A stretch of 64,000 nt of DNA, taken from the NCBI RefSeq assembly GCF_900104945.1, contig NZ_LT629736.1, positions 3,437,001 to 3,501,000 on the forward strand, read 5' to 3'. Shown here piece after piece: positions 54,365-64,000 of the stretch. The notes beneath the pieces were generated by a model. It was not told the DNA's origin. It did no database searches and saw only the letters and a list, made by a program, of their open reading frames with translations. Each line of letters opens with the position of its first letter. The stretch's first letter is position 1. The position numbers and the translations under genes were made by a program. The DNA comes from Halopseudomonas xinjiangensis. GTDB taxonomy: Bacteria; Pseudomonadota; Gammaproteobacteria; Pseudomonadales; Pseudomonadaceae.

Positions 54365-55890
54365 AAGCAGAGCGGGACCCAGGCATCAACGCCGTCACTG
54401 ATGAGCAAGCCGTGCTGGAATATTACCAGTTGAGTCATGATCCGTTTGCTCCGCGGACCCCGGGCTTCAAATTCTTCACGCCCCAGCGCAAACCGGTGCT
54501 GGCTCAGCTACATCATCTTGCGCGATTCGGCGGTCAGGTGCTGGTCGTCACGGGGCCGCGCGGAAGCGGAAAAACGCTGCTGAGGCAGGCGTTGGTAGCC
54601 AGTACCAACAAGGATGCAGCGCAATGTGTCGTCACATCCGGACGTGAAGCCGAATCTCCAGCTGTTCTGGTGGCTACCTTATGCCAGGCGGTGGGTGTGT
54701 CAGAGAAGTCGGTCGCGGCGTTGCTCGAGCGCGCCGAGCAGATGCACGACATAGGCATGCAGCTCTACGTTGTCGTGGACGATGCTCACCTGCTTGACGC
54801 CGAGTCGCTGCAGCTCCTCGCAGACCTCAGTCAGATTGATGCCAAATTCGCTCCGAAAGTATTCCTCTTCGGTGAGGACGTGCTGGCCGGCACCCTGGTG
54901 ACGGCCGATATGGCAGACGACCAGCCCTGGTACCACCGCATCTCCCTGCAGGCCTTGAGCCTGGAAGAGACGCGAGAGTATCTGGCTCAGCGGCTCGAGG
55001 GCGCCGGACAGTCGATCGAGCTGTTCAGTGATGCGCAGGTAGCCTGGATCCATGAAGAAAGTGAAGGTTGGCCTGGGCGCATCAATGAAGCTGCCAAGCG
55101 TGCATTGCAAGATGATCGCGAAGATGTTGCGCCGGTCAGCGCTAGGCGCACGCCGATCATCCCCCGGCGTTCGCTGATTGCCCTGGTACTGGTATCGCTT
55201 GGCGTAATCGCTGCCTGGATGATGGGCGATAACGAGCCGGTCGAACCGAGCACGACAGTCCTCGAACTACCGGAGCCCGTACCAGAAGTGGACATGACAT
55301 CGATGGCTGCCCCATCGTCTCTGCCGCCCAGCGAGCCGGTGGACCCCATGGAGGCTGCTTCGGACATGCCAGAAGACCTGGCATTGTTCGAGCCGCCACA
55401 GGACGCCAGTGCTGGCAGTGCCCTGGCGGATGCTCCGTCGTCCGCTTCGCCGCAGACCGGTACAATGCAGCCGTCGGCAGCAGCGGAGCCCGAAGCAGCG
55501 GCGGCCGTCGCGCCGGAGCCTGTCGCTGTCGTTGAAGCGCCAGCGCTGCAACCTCAGCCGCCGCAGCAAGCCGATCCCAATCCCTCCGCGGCACCCGCGG
55601 CGACTGACGCATCCTCCTGGTACCGTCAGCAGGCTGGCAATCGCTATGTACTGCAGTTGCTCGGATCCCACTCCAGGCAGGCAGCGCTTGAATTCATGTC
55701 TGCTCACGACTTGTCGGATCTGCACTTTTTCGAAACGCGCCATGAAGGCAAGCCCTGGTTCGTGGTAACCCAGGGCGCGTATGCAGACCGGCAGCAGGCG
55801 CAGGCAGCGGCAAATCAGCTTCCCGGCCCGCTGCGTCAGCTGAAACCCTGGCCGCGGACCATCGCCAGCATCCAGCAATCTCTGCCATAA
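54361..55890 (+). CDS. AAA-type ATPase with C-terminal SPOR domain (DamX-like)
   Basis: A 509-residue protein. An ExeA/AAA-like ATPase (about 20-260) has Walker A GPRGSGKT at 65-72 and VVDDAHLL as Walker B. A membrane helix (about 272-290) leads to a long Pro/Ala/Glu-rich periplasmic linker (300-425) and a SPOR domain (about 428-505) that binds denuded peptidoglycan at division sites. DamX in other bacteria has a similar layout. It overlaps aroB by four bases, an arrangement kept in Pseudomonas. Confidence 0.9.
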   Translation: MKAERDPGINAVTDEQAVLEYYQLSHDPFAPRTPGFKFFTPQRKPVLAQLHHLARFGGQVLVVTGPRGSGKTLLRQALVASTNKDAAQCVVTSGREAESPAVLVATLCQAVGVSEKSVAALLERAEQMHDIGMQLYVVVDDAHLLDAESLQLLADLSQIDAKFAPKVFLFGEDVLAGTLVTADMADDQPWYHRISLQALSLEETREYLAQRLEGAGQSIELFSDAQVAWIHEESEGWPGRINEAAKRALQDDREDVAPVSARRTPIIPRRSLIALVLVSLGVIAAWMMGDNEPVEPSTTVLELPEPVPEVDMTSMAAPSSLPPSEPVDPMEAASDMPEDLALFEPPQDASAGSALADAPSSASPQTGTMQPSAAAEPEAAAAVAPEPVAVVEAPALQPQPPQQADPNPSAAPAATDASSWYRQQAGNRYVLQLLGSHSRQAALEFMSAHDLSDLHFFETRHEGKPWFVVTQGAYADRQQAQAAANQLPGPLRQLKPWPRTIASIQQSLP

Positions 55891-55900
55891 TCAGTTTCGG

Positions 55901-55916
55901 CCCGCCTCAGGGCGGG
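55901..55916 (+). terminator. Short hairpin after the SPOR-protein gene
   Basis: CCCGCC-TCAG-GGCGGG with a broken T-rich stretch afterwards. A likely weak terminator of the pil-aro transcript. Confidence 0.45.
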
Positions 55917-55999
55917 TCGCCACTCTTTCTTCGGCGGTAAAAGCTTTCCGATTTACGACATTTGGATATGCTTTTGCGGCACTTTTCGCGCAAAATAAA

Positions 56000-56028
56000 T
56001 TGTGGCCCCGCGAGCCGCTGTGTACAAT
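56000..56028 (+). promoter_or_regulatory. Sigma-70 promoter for gltB
   Basis: TTGTGG (56000-56005) and TACAAT (56023-56028) are separated by the optimal 17 bases. The leader to the gltB ATG is about 85 bases. Confidence 0.6.
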
Positions 56029-56118
56029 TACTCCCCTTTTGTCCGGCGCCTAGCCAGATCACGCCTTCTGTTGACTGCACTAAGCGCTTGAATCCAATAG
56101 CTTTTTGAGAGTGTGCCT

Positions 56119-60567
<4,449 letters not shown>

Positions 60568-60575
60568 GCCAACAT

Positions 60576-60599
60576 TGGCGCGCCCTGGATGGCGCGCCA
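60576..60599 (+). other. Intercistronic hairpin between gltB and gltD
   Basis: Perfect nine-base arms TGGCGCGCC and GGCGCGCCA with loop CTGGAT, nine bases past the gltB stop. No T run. It may lower gltD transcription or protect the gltB 3' end. Confidence 0.6.
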
Positions 60600-60649
60600 G
60601 CGATTAGTTCTGGTGCTGACCGGCCCGTGACTGGCTAGCGCCGAGATGA

Positions 60650-62077
<1,428 letters not shown>

Positions 62078-62086
62078 GCTCTACAG

Positions 62087-62128
62087 CACAAACAACAAGG
62101 GCGCCTGAGGGCGCCCTTGTTGTTTGTG
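62087..62128. terminator. Strong terminator after gltD
   Basis: A perfect 19-base stem with a four-base loop (TGAG). The outer part of the stem supplies a T-rich 3' side (TTGTTGTTTG), so it should work for gltD and could work in the other direction. Confidence 0.85.
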
Positions 62129-62202
62129 CCTGCGGCGGGCCTGATGTTTGCACCGATTGCCGTTACAATGTGTGCTGATCTCGCCACCGGATACCGCACT
62201 CC

Positions 62203-63294
62203 ATGACCGAACTGAAGAACGATCGCTTCCTTCGCGCGCTGCAGCGCCAGCCCGTGGACGTCACGCCCGTATGGATGATGCGCCAGGCGGGTCGCTACTT
62301 GCCCGAGTACCGTGCTTCGCGCGCACGCGCAGGCGATTTCATGGGGTTGTGCATGAATCCGGAGATGGCTTGCGAAGTCACTATGCAGCCGCTGGACCGC
62401 TATCCGCTGGATGCTGCGATTCTTTTCTCGGACATTCTCACCATCCCGGATGCGATGGGGCTGGGCCTGTATTTCGAAACCGGGGAAGGCCCTCGTTTTC
62501 GCAAGCGTATCGATACCGCAGCCGACATCGAAGCCCTGCCGGTGCCCGATGCAGAGCAGGATCTGGGCTATGTCATGGGAGCGGTTCGCACCATTCGCCG
62601 CGAACTCAACGGCCGGGTGCCTCTGATCGGCTTCTCGGGCAGTCCGTGGACCCTTGCCACTTACATGGTCGAGGGCGGTTCATCGAAGGACTTCCGCAAG
62701 ACCAAGGCGATGCTCTATGACCAGCCGGAAGCCATGCACCAGCTGCTGGGCAAGCTGGCCGACTCCGTCACGGCCTACCTCAACGGCCAGATCCTCGCAG
62801 GCGCTCAGGCGGTGCAGATTTTCGACACCTGGGGCGGCAATCTCTCTGCTGACGCCTACCAGAAGTTCTCCCTCGCTTATATGCGTCGCATCGTCTCCGG
62901 ACTGATCCGCGAGCATGATGGACGCAAGGTGCCGGTGATCCTGTTTACCAAGAACGGCGGGCTTTGGTTGGAGAGTATCGCCGAGGCGGGCGCGGATGCG
63001 CTGGGGCTGGATTGGACGATGGATATCGGCGTCGCCCGTTCCCGGGTTGGCGCCAAGGTGGCCCTGCAGGGCAACATGGATCCAACCGTGCTATACGCCA
63101 AGCCGGAGGCGATTCGCGCCGAAGTCGGGCGCATTCTCGCCAGTTACGGCAAGGGGAATGGTCATGTGTTCAACCTGGGTCACGGTATCACTCCCGAGGT
63201 TGACCCGGCACACGCCGGCGCTTTTATCGAAGCGGTTCACGAGATGTCAGCAATCTATCATGATCCCTCTGCTATCGTAGGCCAGACGAACTGA
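62203..63294 (+). CDS. hemE: Uroporphyrinogen decarboxylase
   Basis: A 363-residue enzyme that decarboxylates uroporphyrinogen III to coproporphyrinogen III in haem synthesis. The signature [16 protein letters not shown] is near residue 21, with substrate Asp in [14 protein letters not shown], and [16 protein letters not shown] later. It has its own promoter region after the gltD terminator, as in other Pseudomonas. Confidence 0.96.
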   Translation: MTELKNDRFLRALQRQPVDVTPVWMMRQAGRYLPEYRASRARAGDFMGLCMNPEMACEVTMQPLDRYPLDAAILFSDILTIPDAMGLGLYFETGEGPRFRKRIDTAADIEALPVPDAEQDLGYVMGAVRTIRRELNGRVPLIGFSGSPWTLATYMVEGGSSKDFRKTKAMLYDQPEAMHQLLGKLADSVTAYLNGQILAGAQAVQIFDTWGGNLSADAYQKFSLAYMRRIVSGLIREHDGRKVPVILFTKNGGLWLESIAEAGADALGLDWTMDIGVARSRVGAKVALQGNMDPTVLYAKPEAIRAEVGRILASYGKGNGHVFNLGHGITPEVDPAHAGAFIEAVHEMSAIYHDPSAIVGQTN

Positions 63295-63315
63295 TCATGT
63301 AACAGGGGAGGCGGT

Positions 63316-64000
63316 ATGCGGCGTGTCGTGTTCAACCAGAAGGGTGGCGTAGGCAAGTCGAGCATCGCCTGCAACCTCGCTGCGGTCAGCGCCGCGGCGG
63401 GCTACAAGACTCTTGTGGTTGACCTGGACCCGCAGGCCAACTCCAGCCATTATCTGCTCGGCTCGGGCCTCGAAAGCGTCGACCGGACGCTCGCCGACTT
63501 CTTCGCGCAGACGCTCTCGAGCGGTTCGGGCAAGGTGTCGGCCGAGCAGTATGTGGTGGAAACACCGTTCGAAAATCTCTGGGTAATGCCCTCCAGCCCG
63601 GATCTGGCCGACCTGCAACACAAGCTGGAGTCGCGTTACAAGATTCAGAAGCTGCGCAAGTTGCTCAAGGAACTCAAGTCGAGCTACGAACGGGTCTATA
63701 TCGACACGGCGCCGAGCTTCAACTTTTATACGGTTTCGGCGCTTATCGCCGCCGACCGCTGCCTGATTCCCTTCGATTGCGACAGCTTCGCCCGCCAGGC
63801 GCTGTACGGCTTGTTGAGCGAACTGGAGGATATCCGCGAAGAGCACAACGAGGATCTTCTGATCGAGGGGATCGTGGTGAATCAATTCCAGTCACGCGCT
63901 GCGTTGCCGAAGAAGATTCTCGACGAGCTGATCGCCGAAGGCCTACCGGTTCTGCCGGTATACATTTCCAGCTCGATTCGGATGCGCGAGTCGCACGAGG
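63316..64000 (+). CDS. ParA-family ATPase, partial
   Basis: The first 228 residues of a ParA/MinD-type ATPase, cut by the right edge. The ATG at 63316 follows GGGGAGG. The deviant Walker A reads KGGVGKSS at residues 9-16, then VVDLDPQANSS and YIDTAPSFNFYT (Walker B). These proteins move cargo such as plasmids, chromosome or protein clusters over the nucleoid. No parB is seen, and it follows hemE by 21 bases, so it is an orphan ParA with unknown cargo. Confidence 0.88.
   Translation, partial: MRRVVFNQKGGVGKSSIACNLAAVSAAAGYKTLVVDLDPQANSSHYLLGSGLESVDRTLADFFAQTLSSGSGKVSAEQYVVETPFENLWVMPSSPDLADLQHKLESRYKIQKLRKLLKELKSSYERVYIDTAPSFNFYTVSALIAADRCLIPFDCDSFARQALYGLLSELEDIREEHNEDLLIEGIVVNQFQSRAALPKKILDELIAEGLPVLPVYISSSIRMRESHE

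Overview
The window is high-GC gammaproteobacterial chromosome and most likely Pseudomonadaceae (Pseudomonas or Halopseudomonas type). The strongest evidence is the right-hand block: a penicillin-binding protein 1A gene divergent from pilMNOPQ, followed by aroK, aroB, an AAA/SPOR protein, gltB, gltD and hemE. This is the order known from Pseudomonas aeruginosa around ponA-pilMNOPQ-aroKB-gltBD-hemE. No rRNA, tRNA, CRISPR array, insertion sequence or integrase was seen.

Layout. 1-3.2 kb: mostly minus-strand stress and proteolysis genes, namely a partial 2Fe-2S oxidoreductase subunit, an M42 peptidase, a ClpP-like protease, a DUF2795 protein and a KGG-repeat stress protein with an AlgU-like promoter. 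A lone copper-chaperone-like HMA protein behind a MerR-type promoter follows. 3.2-7.2 kb: a double-hotdog thioesterase, the NHEJ ligase LigD, a DUF2188 protein and a 28-residue membrane peptide. 7.3-12.6 kb: a cobalamin riboswitch controls an exported, membrane-anchored CobN-like protein, an ExbB/MotA-like channel and a DUF2149 protein that looks like ExbD/TolR. This is the most interesting system in the window. 12.9-17.7 kb: a small nucleotide-sugar and glycosyltransferase cluster. 17.9-24.8 kb: an eight-gene, fully overlapping Mrp-like cation/proton antiporter operon of unusual composition. 25-33 kb: a chemoreceptor, two acyl-CoA dehydrogenases, a Tsx/OmpK-like porin and a MASE3-PAS-GGDEF-EAL protein. 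33-40 kb: lrgAB-like genes, a cyanide-insensitive-type bd oxidase (cioAB) and its cydDC exporter. 40-45 kb: a three-domain biotin-dependent carboxylase with an acyl-CoA synthetase. 45-64 kb: the conserved ponA-to-hemE block, ending in a ParA-family ATPase cut by the window edge.

How the genes work together. The riboswitch operon pairs a CobN-type tetrapyrrole-handling protein, predicted to face the periplasm, with what looks like a proton-driven two-component motor. I infer a corrinoid or metal handling machine at the inner membrane. The acyl-CoA dehydrogenases, CoA ligase and carboxylase suggest breakdown of branched or unusual acyl groups. cydDC beside cioAB supplies the export function needed to assemble bd oxidase. 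The right block combines cell wall synthesis, type IV pilus assembly, the shikimate pathway, glutamate synthesis and haem synthesis, all core functions.
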